Under the pieces are notes generated by a model. It worked only from the letters and a program-made list of their open reading frames with translations, searched no databases and was not told where the DNA came from. Made by a program: the position numbers and the translations under genes. This document shows, one piece after another, positions 45,465-55,155 of a stretch of DNA of 64,000 bases. This DNA comes from Nocardia sp. CC227C (GTDB taxonomy: Bacteria > Actinomycetota > Actinomycetes > Mycobacteriales > Mycobacteriaceae). The stretch covers positions 1 to 64,000 of the forward strand of contig NZ_JASITE010000024.1 in the NCBI RefSeq assembly GCF_030767025.1. Direction: 5' to 3'. Numbering within the stretch: position 1 is the first letter of the stretch; every line of letters starts with the position of its first letter.

Positions 45465-47726
45465 ATGCTTACCAATCTCGCCCGCTTCGCCATGGCACGG
45501 CCGCGCGCCGTGCTGGTGGCCGCGTTGTTGCTGATGATCATCTGCGGTGGCTTCGGCGCGACCGTGAAATCGCACATGGTCGGCGGCGGCTACCTCACCT
45601 CCGAACTGGAGTCGGTGCGCGCCAACGACTTCATCGAGGACAACTTCCCCGGCGGCAACCCGAACCTCATTGTCATGATCACCGCCGAGGGCGGGGTGAA
45701 CAGCCCGGAGGCGCGCGGCGAGGCACAGCGCATCACCGATGAGCTGCGCGCCGATTCGAGCATCACCGGGGTGCGGTCGTACTGGACCACCGTGACCGAG
45801 CGCTCGGATCTGGCGACCGCGCTGCGCAGCAAGGACAGCAAGCGCGGCCTCGTCATGGCCACCCTGCTCGGCACCGACACCGAGATCCAGAACCGCGCCG
45901 CCGAACTCACCGGCGATCTCAGTGGCGACCGCGACGGCGTCCAGGTGCGGGTGGGCGGTATGGCGGGCACCTTCGCCGATATCAACCACCAGGTGGAGAA
46001 GGATCTGATCCTGGCCGAGGCCATCGCCATTCCCATCTCGGGCCTGCTGCTGGTGCTGGTGTTCGGCTCCCTGGTGGCCGCGGCGCTGCCGATCGGCGTC
46101 GGCCTGTTCGCCATCGTCGCCACGCTCGGCATCCTGCGCGCGCTCACCACGGTCATGGACGTGTCGATCTTCGCGTTGAACATGACCAGCGCGCTGGGTC
46201 TGGCCCTGGCCATCGACTACAGCCTGTTCCTCGTCAGCCGCTACCGCGAGGAACTCGCGGCGGGCCGCGACACCCGCGCCGCCATTCTGCGCGCGGTGCA
46301 GACGGCGGGCCGCACGGTGGTGTTCTCGGGCCTGACCGTGGCGCTGGCGCTGGCGGCGCTGGCGGTGTTCCCGCAACCGTTCTTCAAATCCTTCGCCTAC
46401 GCCGGGGTGGCGGTGGTGGCCGCGGCGGTCGGCGCGGCGGTGCTGCTGCTCCCGGCCGCGCTGGTGCTGCTCGGCGATCGGATCAATGCCCTGGATCTGC
46501 GGAAACCGCTGCGGCGCGCGCTCGGCCGGCCCGAGCCCACGCCGCAGCGACCCGAGGACAGTGGCTGGTACCGGCTGGTCATGTGGGTCATGCGGCGGTC
46601 CGTCCCGGTCGCCGTGGTGACCGGCGCGGTGCTGCTGGCGCTCGGATCACCGTTCCTCGGCGCGCATTTCGGCAGCCCGGACGATCGGGTGATCGGCGAT
46701 TTCGCCTCCAGCCGCCAGGTCGGCGACGCGCTGCGCGAGGATTTCACCGCCGATATGGCGTCCAGTGCCGTGGTGGTGCTACCGGAATTCCAGGGCACCG
46801 GGGAGCAGATCGGCACCTACGCCGCCGCGTTGTCGAAGGTGCCGGACGTGCCCGCGGTGATGTCGAGTGCGGGCGTCTACGTCGACGGTACGAAGATGGC
46901 GGCCGGACTGCCCGAGATGGCCGGACCGGCGGGCACCTACCTGTCGGTGGGCACCCGGCTCGCGCCCGCGTCGGTGGAGGGCAAGGAGCAGCTGGCCACC
47001 CTGCGCGAGGTGCCCGCACCCGGCGAGGTGCTGTTCGGCGGCGCGGCGGCGCTGGACGAGGACACCATGGATTCGGTGATCCAACGGCTGCCGCTGGCCG
47101 TCGGGCTCATCGCGGTGATCACCCTGATCCTGTTGTTCCTGTTCACCGGCAGCGTGGTGCTGCCGGTGAAGGCGCTGCTGCTGAATCTGCTCTCGGTGAC
47201 CGCCACCTTCGGGGCGATGATCTGGATCTTCCAGGACGGGCATCTGTCCGGCCTGCTCGGTTTCACCCCGACCGGCACCATCGACCTGTTCATGCCGATC
47301 CTGATGTTCTGCCTGGCCTTCGGCATGTCCATGGACTACGAGGTCTTCCTGCTCTCCCGCATTCGGGAGGAGTGGCTGGCCTCGGATCGCAGCGCCGACG
47401 CGAACGCCCGCTCGGTGGCGCTGGGCGTGGCCCGCACCGGCCGCATCTTCACCGCCGCGGCGGGCCTGATGGCGGTGGTGCTGCTGGCGGTGGCCACCTC
47501 CCAGGTGGCGGCCATGAAACTCTTCGGCATCGGCCTGGCCCTGGCGATCGTGGCCGATGCCACGGTGATCCGCGGCCTGCTGGCCCCGGCGCTGATGCGG
47601 CTGATGAGCACCGCCAACTGGTGGGCTCCGAAACCCCTTGCGGCGCTGCACAAGCGGATCGGACTGGAAGAGGAGGGCGCGGAGCCGGAGCGGCCCGCGC
47701 CGGCCCTCCAGAAGCTCGGCTCCTGA
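45465..47726 (+). CDS. MMPL-family (RND superfamily) transporter
   Basis: A 753-residue membrane protein with the duplicated RND layout: helix 1, an outside loop of ~140 residues, five helices, a second outside loop, and five more helices. The two paired motifs are present, LAIDYSLFLVSRYREE and GMSMDYEVFLLSRIREEW, whose aspartate and tyrosine carry protons. Members export lipids or drugs, using the proton gradient. The cargo here is unknown. I chose the ATG at 45465 with GGAGGG upstream, slightly far. It is convergent with a TetR gene, which is a possible but untested regulator. Confidence 0.88.
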   Translation: MLTNLARFAMARPRAVLVAALLLMIICGGFGATVKSHMVGGGYLTSELESVRANDFIEDNFPGGNPNLIVMITAEGGVNSPEARGEAQRITDELRADSSITGVRSYWTTVTERSDLATALRSKDSKRGLVMATLLGTDTEIQNRAAELTGDLSGDRDGVQVRVGGMAGTFADINHQVEKDLILAEAIAIPISGLLLVLVFGSLVAAALPIGVGLFAIVATLGILRALTTVMDVSIFALNMTSALGLALAIDYSLFLVSRYREELAAGRDTRAAILRAVQTAGRTVVFSGLTVALALAALAVFPQPFFKSFAYAGVAVVAAAVGAAVLLLPAALVLLGDRINALDLRKPLRRALGRPEPTPQRPEDSGWYRLVMWVMRRSVPVAVVTGAVLLALGSPFLGAHFGSPDDRVIGDFASSRQVGDALREDFTADMASSAVVVLPEFQGTGEQIGTYAAALSKVPDVPAVMSSAGVYVDGTKMAAGLPEMAGPAGTYLSVGTRLAPASVEGKEQLATLREVPAPGEVLFGGAAALDEDTMDSVIQRLPLAVGLIAVITLILLFLFTGSVVLPVKALLLNLLSVTATFGAMIWIFQDGHLSGLLGFTPTGTIDLFMPILMFCLAFGMSMDYEVFLLSRIREEWLASDRSADANARSVALGVARTGRIFTAAAGLMAVVLLAVATSQVAAMKLFGIGLALAIVADATVIRGLLAPALMRLMSTANWWAPKPLAALHKRIGLEEEGAEPERPAPALQKLGS

Positions 47727-47731
47727 CCGGC

Positions 47732-47751
47732 CGCCTGCCGAAGGCGAGGCG
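47732..47751. terminator. terminator hairpin between the MMPL gene and tetR
   Basis: CGCCTGCC-GAA-GGCGAGGCG forms an 8-bp stem with a bulged base and a GAA loop between the convergent genes. Confidence 0.55.
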
Positions 47752-47757
47752 CGGACG

Positions 47758-48441
47758 CTACCGCCCCGGCTCCGCGCTCGCCCGGCGACCCAGCTCCATG
47801 ACCGTGAGGAAGTGCGTGAGGTCCGCGATGAGGCTGTCCACCGAATCCGGCGCACCGCCGTCGTCGTGATGGTGCAGCCAGTCGGCGACCAGTTCGAACA
47901 TGCCGCCGATGGCCGCCAAACTCACGGCGAGACTGCGCCTTTCGTCCATGTCCGCTTCAGGCCACTGGGTGTCGAGGAAGGCCGCGGCCCAGCGGCGGTT
48001 GCCGCGGCGCTGTTTCTCCACGGCGGGTGAGATGCCGCCCGCCTCGCCGAAGGTCACCTTGGCCAGCCGCGCGTCGTCGGCGATGGCGTGCACGAAGGCC
48101 GCGACGAGGGCGCGCAGCCGCTGCTGCCACGGCAGTTCGGCGGTCTCCGCGGCCACCTGCGCCACCCGGGTCTGGAACTGCACGGTGATTTGCTCCAGCA
48201 GGGCGCGGTAACAGGCTTCCTTGCTGTCGAAGTGGTCGTAGAAGCCTTTGGTGCCGACATAGGCGTGCTGACAGATCTGCTCGATCGAGGTGCCCGAATA
48301 GCTCTGCTGGGCAAAGAGTTCGGTCGCCGCCGCGAGGAGCTGACGACGCCGCTGCGCACTGCGCTCCTCGGCGTCCATGCCACGGATCCGACGCCGCGCC
48401 GGTGCGGGGTCGGGCCGCGCGGCGGATTTGCTGCGGGTCAT
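47758..48441 (-). CDS. TetR-family transcriptional regulator
   Basis: A 227-residue TetR-type regulator. An arginine-rich start precedes the helix-turn-helix GTSIEQICQHAYVGTKGFYDHFDSKEACYRAL (about 50-80). The ligand domain fills the rest. I chose the ATG at 48441; a TTG two codons earlier is possible. It is divergent from the secreted lipase gene; the gap holds the perfect 10-mer palindrome AAGAATTCTT at 48471-48480, a candidate operator. Target and ligand are unknown. Confidence 0.85.
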   Translation of the reverse strand: MTRSKSAARPDPAPARRRIRGMDAEERSAQRRRQLLAAATELFAQQSYSGTSIEQICQHAYVGTKGFYDHFDSKEACYRALLEQITVQFQTRVAQVAAETAELPWQQRLRALVAAFVHAIADDARLAKVTFGEAGGISPAVEKQRRGNRRWAAAFLDTQWPEADMDERRSLAVSLAAIGGMFELVADWLHHHDDGGAPDSVDSLIADLTHFLTVMELGRRASAEPGR

Positions 48442-48538
48442 AGGCAAACCTTAGCCGCGTCCTTTCGAAAAAGAATTCTTGTTGATAACAGGATAGCGTG
48501 TTGTAATCGTCGTCACGTCGATGAGGAAGGGAACAGAC

Positions 48539-49954
48539 GTGGCAGGGATCAATGGGGATCGCCGAAGGCGGGGGTGGCGGCGTTTCACCGCGGCCGTGCT
48601 CGCGACCGCGGCGGTAATGAGCACGGCGGTGGCCATGACCACCACGGCACTGCTGGCTGGCCCGGCGGGCACGGCCGCCGCGGCACCGCAGCCGGTGGAT
48701 ACGGACCCGTTCTATCAAGCGCCCGAGGGCTTCGAATCCGCCGCGCCGGGCGACATTCTGCGGTCGCGCGAAGTGCAGTTGGCGGTGCTGACGGTGCTCC
48801 CGGTGCGAGTTCGCGCCTGGCAGTTGCTGTATCGCACCACCGACCTGTTCGAGCAGCCCACGGTGGCGGCGACCACGGTGGCGGTTCCCATGGGGGCCAA
48901 CACCTCTCGCAGCAGACCGCTGGTCTCGCACCAGTTCTTCTACGACAGCGCCGCACCGCACTGCGCGCCCTCGTTCCTGTTGCAGCAGGGCGGCGGCCTG
49001 GCGGGTGTCGAGGGCATCCACTCCAATGTGGAGTACCTGGAACTCGCGGCCTCCATCAGCCAGGGCTACGCCATCAACGTGCCCGACTACGAGGGCCTGA
49101 ACGGGCACCTGGCGGTCGCCAAGGAACCCGGCTACATGGTGCTCGACAGCATTCGCGCCGCCCAACGCTTCGAACCGCTCGGCCTGGACGGCACGAACAC
49201 GCCGGTGGCGCTGTGGGGGTACTCCGGCGGCGGCATGGCCAGCGGCTGGGCCGCGGAGATGCATCCCACCTACGCGCCGGAGCTGAACATCGAGGGCGCT
49301 GCCATCGGCGCACCGGTCTCGGACGTGGAATCACTGCTGCACGTGAACGGCTCCATGTTCTCCAGCCTCATCGGCATCGGCATCGCGTCGCTCATGAACG
49401 CCTACCCGGAGTTCGCCGCCGCGACCGAGCGCGTGCTCACCCCCGAGGGGCGGGCGCTGATGCACCGCACCAACGACCAGTGCCTGCCGCGCAACGCGCT
49501 GACCATGATGTTCATCGACTATCAGAAAATGCTGACCATCCCCATCGCGGAGTACCTGGCGCTGCCGGAAGTCCGCGAGGTGTTCGACGCGACGGTGCTC
49601 GGCAACCACGCGCCGACCACGCCGATCATGCTCTACCAGGGCGTCTTCGACGAAGCCGTGCCGGTCTTCGACAATGACGCGCTCGTACCCAAGTGGTGCG
49701 CGGGCGGCACGTCGGTGCTCTACAAGCGCGACCACCTCAGCGAGCATCTGACCCTGCCCACCCTGGGCATGGGCGACGCCTTCAACTGGCTGCGCGGCCG
49801 CCTGGCCCCCGGCGCGCCCGATCAGGTGGGCTGCCGGACGGAGAACCACCTGTCGCTGTTCTTCGACCTCCAGGACATCCTGATGCAGACCGAGATCAAC
49901 CTCAACGCCACCTTCGGCGCGCTGGGTTGGCCCATCGGACCTCAGGAGCGCTGA
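48539..49954 (+). CDS. secreted lipase (LIP family, CAL-A-like alpha/beta hydrolase)
   Basis: About 471 residues. A signal peptide covers the first ~48 (basic RRRRGWRR, a hydrophobic stretch, then AGTAAAAPQ), so it is exported. The LIP-family alpha/beta-hydrolase domain carries the nucleophile serine in WGYSGGGMAS (near 228). VLYKRDHLSEH near the end probably supplies the histidine. It likely cleaves extracellular esters or lipids. I prefer the GTG at 48539, with AGGAAGG eight bases upstream; the ATG at 48521 is an alternative. It is divergent from a TetR gene and ends at a strong hairpin. Confidence 0.87.
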   Translation: MAGINGDRRRRGWRRFTAAVLATAAVMSTAVAMTTTALLAGPAGTAAAAPQPVDTDPFYQAPEGFESAAPGDILRSREVQLAVLTVLPVRVRAWQLLYRTTDLFEQPTVAATTVAVPMGANTSRSRPLVSHQFFYDSAAPHCAPSFLLQQGGGLAGVEGIHSNVEYLELAASISQGYAINVPDYEGLNGHLAVAKEPGYMVLDSIRAAQRFEPLGLDGTNTPVALWGYSGGGMASGWAAEMHPTYAPELNIEGAAIGAPVSDVESLLHVNGSMFSSLIGIGIASLMNAYPEFAAATERVLTPEGRALMHRTNDQCLPRNALTMMFIDYQKMLTIPIAEYLALPEVREVFDATVLGNHAPTTPIMLYQGVFDEAVPVFDNDALVPKWCAGGTSVLYKRDHLSEHLTLPTLGMGDAFNWLRGRLAPGAPDQVGCRTENHLSLFFDLQDILMQTEINLNATFGALGWPIGPQER

Positions 49955-49979
49955 GAAACCTTCTCGCTCAGCCCCTGTG

Positions 49980-50020
49980 ACTCGGGTCCCGACCGCAACC
50001 GGAGCGGTCGGGGCCCGAGT
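49980..50020 (+). terminator. terminator hairpin after the lipase gene
   Basis: A 16-base arm pair, ACTCGGG-T-CCCGACCG and CGGTCGGG-G-CCCGAGT, with one mismatch and a nine-base loop, lies 25 bases beyond the lipase stop codon. No T-run follows. Confidence 0.75.
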
Positions 50021-50107
50021 GCGCGCACGCGGGTATCCGCCGCCCGCGGCGGTCTCGTGACGCGACTCACGGTGGACCGGTATGGTCGGCAGCGTTATCT
50101 ATTCGCA

Positions 50108-50199
50108 TGCCAACGGGGGCTCGCACCAGCGGGCTGAGAGGACGGCTAGTGGGCCGTCGACCGTATGAACCTGACCGGGTAATGCCGGCGTAGGGAGGA
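50108..50199 (+). promoter_or_regulatory. TPP (thi-box) riboswitch upstream of thiC
   Basis: The leader contains GGGCTGAGAGGAC (near 50131-50143), CCGTATGAACCTGACCGGG and AATGCCGGCGTAGGGA (50181-50196), the thiamine pyrophosphate-binding core. The 3' strand GTAGGGA overlaps the ribosome binding site AGGGAGG of thiC. Ligand binding would therefore hide the site directly, so control of translation is likely. Confidence 0.95.
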
Positions 50200-50205
50200 T
50201 TCACA

Positions 50206-51876
<1,671 letters not shown>

Positions 51877-51881
51877 TCCCG

Positions 51882-51919
51882 GCACGGTGGTCCGCACCCG
51901 TCGGTGCGGACCACCGTGC
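51882..51919. terminator. bidirectional terminator between thiC and the glyoxalase-like gene
   Basis: GCACGGTGGTCCGCACC-CGTC-GGTGCGGACCACCGTGC is a perfect 17-bp stem with a four-base loop. It lies exactly between the stop codons of the convergent genes. Confidence 0.9.
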
Positions 51920-52327
51920 TCAGGCGCGCGCGGAGATCTGCTGGACGCCCCAGCTGTTGCCGTCCGGGTCGTCGAAGTAGATGAAGCCGACATTGTCGAG
52001 CGGGTCGGCGGTGGGGGACGGATTCACGCCGACCACCTCGATATCGCTGACCGGGACGCCGCGCTCCACCAGTTCGGCGTGGGCGCGCTTCAGGTCGGGC
52101 ACCACCAGTTGCAGGCCCTTGAGGCAGCCCGGCTCCATATGGGGCACCACGCCCTCGCCGATCACGATGGAGCAGCCGGAGCCGGGCGGGGTCAACTGCA
52201 CGACCCGCATCCCCTCGGCGATGTGCGTGTCGTGGTCGACGGTGAAGCCCAGTTGGCGGGCGTAGAAGTCCAGGGCGCGATCCACATCCGATACCGGGAC
52301 GATCACGACCTCGAGGGTCCAGTTCAT
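51920..52327 (-). CDS. glyoxalase/bleomycin resistance/dioxygenase family protein (VOC)
   Basis: A 135-residue single VOC-fold protein. A typical start, LEVVIVPVSDVDRALDFYARQLGF, and a C-terminal VGFIYFDDPDGNSWGVQQI form the paired beta-alpha-beta-beta-beta units. Metal ligands are probable but not certain. Function could be a dioxygenase, isomerase or binding protein. I chose the ATG at 52327, preceded by GGAAGG, and not the long upstream frame. It shares a terminator with thiC and lies downstream of a TetR gene. Confidence 0.82.
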   Translation of the reverse strand: MNWTLEVVIVPVSDVDRALDFYARQLGFTVDHDTHIAEGMRVVQLTPPGSGCSIVIGEGVVPHMEPGCLKGLQLVVPDLKRAHAELVERGVPVSDIEVVGVNPSPTADPLDNVGFIYFDDPDGNSWGVQQISARA

Positions 52328-52431
52328 GGCTCGAGCCTTCCTGCGGGGCGGACAGCTGTCACCACTATGGACGTGACGGGCGGGTGAAAGTGGTCGTTCC
52401 CGCTCGATTCGGTGTGTCCGATGTCCGGAGA

Positions 52432-53079
52432 TCAGTGCTTCGGCTGCCAGCGCTGTGCGAATTCGCCCGGCCGCGGTGCCGGGCCGGGGAGTTTTCCCGA
52501 GGCGGCGAGCCCGTCCACGAGCATGGCCAGGACGCGGCGGCGCAGTTGCGCGGTGCGGTCCGGGTCCGGCAGCGAGATGGCGGCGCACGCCTCGAGGATC
52601 AGGCCGAGATCGGCCACGGTCGCGTCCGCGCGCAAGGTACCTGACGCGTGCGCCCGGCGGATCAGCTCCTCGTTGAGCTCCCCGGACCGCCGGATATCCG
52701 GGAGCATCGAGTCGTCCGGAGTGAAGGTGCCCGCCAGGTGCACGGTCAGCGAGTGCACATCCGCGTCCACCACACGTTCCAGGAACCCGATCAGCTCCCG
52801 CCAGCCGTCGGCACCCGCCAATGCCGCCTCGGCTTCGGCGTTGTAGCGGCGCAGCCCCTCGTGACAGAGGGTGCGCAGCAGCGCCTCCTTGTTGGCGTAG
52901 CGGCGGTACAGGGCGCTGATGCCCACGCCCGCGCGTTCCGCCACCGCGGCGATCGGTGCGCCGGCGTCGGCGAGGAAGACCTCGCGGGCGGCCCGCAGGA
53001 TGAGCTCGTCATTGCGGGCGGCCTGCGCCTTGCGGCCGGGCAGTGCGCGCCGAGCTGGGGTTTCGGTGGTCTCGGTCAT
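52432..53079 (-). CDS. TetR-family transcriptional regulator
   Basis: A 215-residue TetR-type regulator. The helix-turn-helix reads APIAAVAERAGVGISALYRRYANKEALLRTL (about 41-71). It is divergent from the epoxide hydrolase gene, and the gap between them holds two copies of a perfect or near-perfect palindrome (AACGGA-N4-TCCGTT). This arrangement strongly suggests that it represses itself and the hydrolase. The ligand is probably the hydrolase substrate or product, by inference. Confidence 0.88.
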   Translation of the reverse strand: MTETTETPARRALPGRKAQAARNDELILRAAREVFLADAGAPIAAVAERAGVGISALYRRYANKEALLRTLCHEGLRRYNAEAEAALAGADGWRELIGFLERVVDADVHSLTVHLAGTFTPDDSMLPDIRRSGELNEELIRRAHASGTLRADATVADLGLILEACAAISLPDPDRTAQLRRRVLAMLVDGLAASGKLPGPAPRPGEFAQRWQPKH

Positions 53080-53099
53080 GACTTCAGAATAACACTTGA

Positions 53100-53149
53100 A
53101 ACGGAATGCTCCGTTCCGCTATAGTTAGAACAGAACGAAACATTCCGTT
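53100..53149. promoter_or_regulatory. twin operators between tetR and the epoxide hydrolase gene
   Basis: AACGGA-ATGC-TCCGTT (53100-53115) is a perfect palindrome. AACGAA-ACAT-TCCGTT (53134-53149) repeats it with one mismatch. Centres are 34 bp apart, about three helical turns. They cover the promoters of both divergent genes. Confidence 0.75.
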
Positions 53150-53167
53150 CCACATCAGGAGAGAATC

Positions 53168-54259
53168 ATGAACGCCGCCGACGCCATCCGCCCCTTCCGC
53201 ATCGAGATCCCGCAGGCCGATCTGGACGAGCTGCGGGACCGCCTGGCCCGCACCCGCTGGGCCGACCAGGTCCCGGGCTCCGGCGACACCTACGGGGTGA
53301 GTGTCGACCGGGTGCGGCACCTGGTCGACTACTGGCAGGGCGGATTCGACTGGCGCAAGGTCGAGGAGCGGCTCAATGCCCACCCGCAGTTCATCACCGA
53401 GATCGACGGGCAGACGATTCATTTCCTGCACGTGCGCTCGGAACGGGAGAACGCCTTCCCGCTCATCCTGACCCACGGCTGGCCGGGCACCTTCGTGGAA
53501 TTCCTCGGCGTCATCGAACCGCTCACCGCGGCGGGTTTCGATCTGGTCATCCCCTCCATCCCGGGTTTCGGATTCTCCGGCCCGACCACCGAGGCGGGCT
53601 GGAACAACACCCGCATCGCGACCGCGTGGGCCGAACTCATGCGGCGGCTCGGATACCGGCGCTACGGCGCGGTCGGCAATGACGCCGGCTCCCAGATCTC
53701 CGCCGAGCTGGGCCGGGTGGACGCCGAGCACATGGTGGGATCACATGTGGCGCAGGTGTATTCGTTCCCGTCGGGCGATCCGGCGGAGCTGGCGGATCTC
53801 ACCGAGAGCGAGGCGCAGGCGCTCGAGACGCTGGACTGGTTCGCCAAGAACAAGATGAGCTTCAATATCCTGCACAGCCAGCAGCCGCAGACGCTGGCGC
53901 ACGCCATCATGGATTCGCCGGCCGGTCTGGCGGGCTGGCTCGGGCAGCTGCTCGGTCCGGATCTGGACGACGATTTCGTGCTCACCCATATCGCCATCCA
54001 CTGGTTCACCGGCACCGCCGGTTCGGCCACCCGCATCTACTTCGAGAACGCGCGCGCCGAGCAGCCGACCGAGCCGACCACCGTGCCGATGGCGCTGAGC
54101 GGCTCGAACGGCGACTTCCACGGCATCCGCCGCTTCGCCGACCGCGACCACAACATCGTGTCCTGGCAGACCCACGACGTGTTCAGCCACTACCTGCACC
54201 ATGCCGCCCCGGAGCTGATGTCCGGCGAGATCACCGAGTTCTTCGCGCAGTACCGCTGA
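53168..54259 (+). CDS. epoxide hydrolase (EHN-domain alpha/beta hydrolase)
   Basis: A 363-residue soluble hydrolase with an N-terminal EHN domain (IRPFRIEIPQADLDELRDRLARTRW). The alpha/beta-hydrolase core carries the oxyanion motif HGWPG (103-107) and the nucleophile D172 in GNDAGS. The probable catalytic histidine lies in DHNIVSWQTHDVFSHYLHHAAPE. It opens epoxides to diols through an ester intermediate. Natural substrate is unknown. The ATG at 53168 has CAGGAGAG upstream. It is divergent from a TetR gene across twin operators and ends at a strong terminator. Confidence 0.9.
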   Translation: MNAADAIRPFRIEIPQADLDELRDRLARTRWADQVPGSGDTYGVSVDRVRHLVDYWQGGFDWRKVEERLNAHPQFITEIDGQTIHFLHVRSERENAFPLILTHGWPGTFVEFLGVIEPLTAAGFDLVIPSIPGFGFSGPTTEAGWNNTRIATAWAELMRRLGYRRYGAVGNDAGSQISAELGRVDAEHMVGSHVAQVYSFPSGDPAELADLTESEAQALETLDWFAKNKMSFNILHSQQPQTLAHAIMDSPAGLAGWLGQLLGPDLDDDFVLTHIAIHWFTGTAGSATRIYFENARAEQPTEPTTVPMALSGSNGDFHGIRRFADRDHNIVSWQTHDVFSHYLHHAAPELMSGEITEFFAQYR

Positions 54260-54267
54260 GCCGAGCG

Positions 54268-54304
54268 ATTCCCGGCCCGCACCCACACGGGTGCGGGCCG
54301 AATC
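54268..54304 (+). terminator. terminator hairpin after the epoxide hydrolase gene
   Basis: CGGCCCGCACCC-ACAC-GGGTGCGGGCCG is a perfect 12-bp stem with a four-base loop. A flanking GATT/AATC pairing extends it. It lies nine bases beyond the stop codon. Confidence 0.85.
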
Positions 54305-54352
54305 CGTTTGAGCGCACGCGGCGGCGAGCGGCCTCGCGGGCACGGCACATCC

Positions 54353-54787
54353 TCAGAGGTCGTCGGGCAACAGGCGAAAGGCGCTATGGTCGGTCAGCGG
54401 GGTGACCGCCCGGAAATCGCGACGGTCGAGCGTCAGCACCTCCACCGTTTCGTACCGTTCCGCCAACGAGACATTGGTGGCGTCGGTGAGATCCAGGTGC
54501 AGGGACAGGTACCTGTCCTGCACCTTGCGCGCGACCCGCAACAGGTCCGCGGAAACCGTGGGCACTTCGATGCGTCCGGTGCGCTCTTGCGCCAACAACC
54601 AGTCATTGACCGCATAAGCGGCCCGGCGATTGAGATTGCGAGTGGTAATGTGCTCGACTTCGAGCAAGACGAGTGGTGAGACGATGGTCAGCGCGGCCTG
54701 CTGCAGCGCGGCGCGCGCGTCCGCGTGCTCAGGATCAGCCGAGTTGAATGCGGCGATCAGGCCCGAGGTATCGCCGATCACTATCAT
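54353..54787 (-). CDS. vapC: PIN-domain toxin VapC
   Basis: A 144-residue PIN-domain ribonuclease, the toxin of a VapBC module. The acidic metal-binding residues are D6 (VIGDTSGL), E43 (LLEVEH), D102 (LDLTDATNVSLAE) and D121/D124 (LTLDRRDF). The target RNA cannot be predicted. Its start overlaps the antitoxin stop by four bases (ATGA), so translation is coupled and antitoxin is made first. The module lies between thiC and thiD, within a run of accessory genes. Confidence 0.9.
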   Translation of the reverse strand: MIVIGDTSGLIAAFNSADPEHADARAALQQAALTIVSPLVLLEVEHITTRNLNRRAAYAVNDWLLAQERTGRIEVPTVSADLLRVARKVQDRYLSLHLDLTDATNVSLAERYETVEVLTLDRRDFRAVTPLTDHSAFRLLPDDL

Positions 54788-55035
54788 CCGGCATCGGCTT
54801 CGGTATCGGTGATCGCTTCTCGCACAACGCTGTCGATCTCATCCGCCGTCACGGCATGCCCGTAGTCGAGAACCGGGATATCCCACACCTCATCCCATCG
54901 CCGAGTACGTATCGCGGCCAGATGAAAGGCTTCACGAAAGTACTCGGACTCCGGCCGCCCCTCGCGCGCTGCGGCCTTTTTCACCAGCTCGAGGTCGGCT
55001 TCGTCCACCATGACCGTCGTCTTCTTCAAACCCAT
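54784..55035 (-). CDS. vapB: antitoxin VapB (ribbon-helix-helix type)
   Basis: An 83-residue antitoxin. The N-terminal half reads MGLKKTTVMVDEADLELVKKAAAREG in outline, a beta strand and two helices of the ribbon-helix-helix fold that binds DNA. The acidic tail (DEIDSVVREAITDTEADAG) should wrap and neutralise VapC. The ATG at 55035 has no ribosome binding site. A TACCAT box ends six bases before it, within a perfect palindrome, so the mRNA is probably leaderless and self-repressed. Confidence 0.87.
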   Translation of the reverse strand: MGLKKTTVMVDEADLELVKKAAAREGRPESEYFREAFHLAAIRTRRWDEVWDIPVLDYGHAVTADEIDSVVREAITDTEADAG

Positions 55036-55061
55036 ACGGTTATGGTACCCGCACCATAACC
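55036..55061 (-). promoter_or_regulatory. vapBC operator/promoter palindrome
   Basis: GGTTATGGT-ACCCGC-ACCATAACC (55038-55061) is a perfect 9-bp inverted repeat. Its right arm, read toward vapB, contains the TACCAT -10 box, and the ATG follows six bases later. Binding by VapB or VapBC is expected from the family. Confidence 0.8.
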
Positions 55062-55155
55062 TTCGGTCGAAACCCCGCGCCTGTCGCGACTGCCCGCCGA
55101 CAGGCCGGGGCTTCCCTGATGGACGCCCACCAGCTCACCGCTCCCCCGCCGACGC

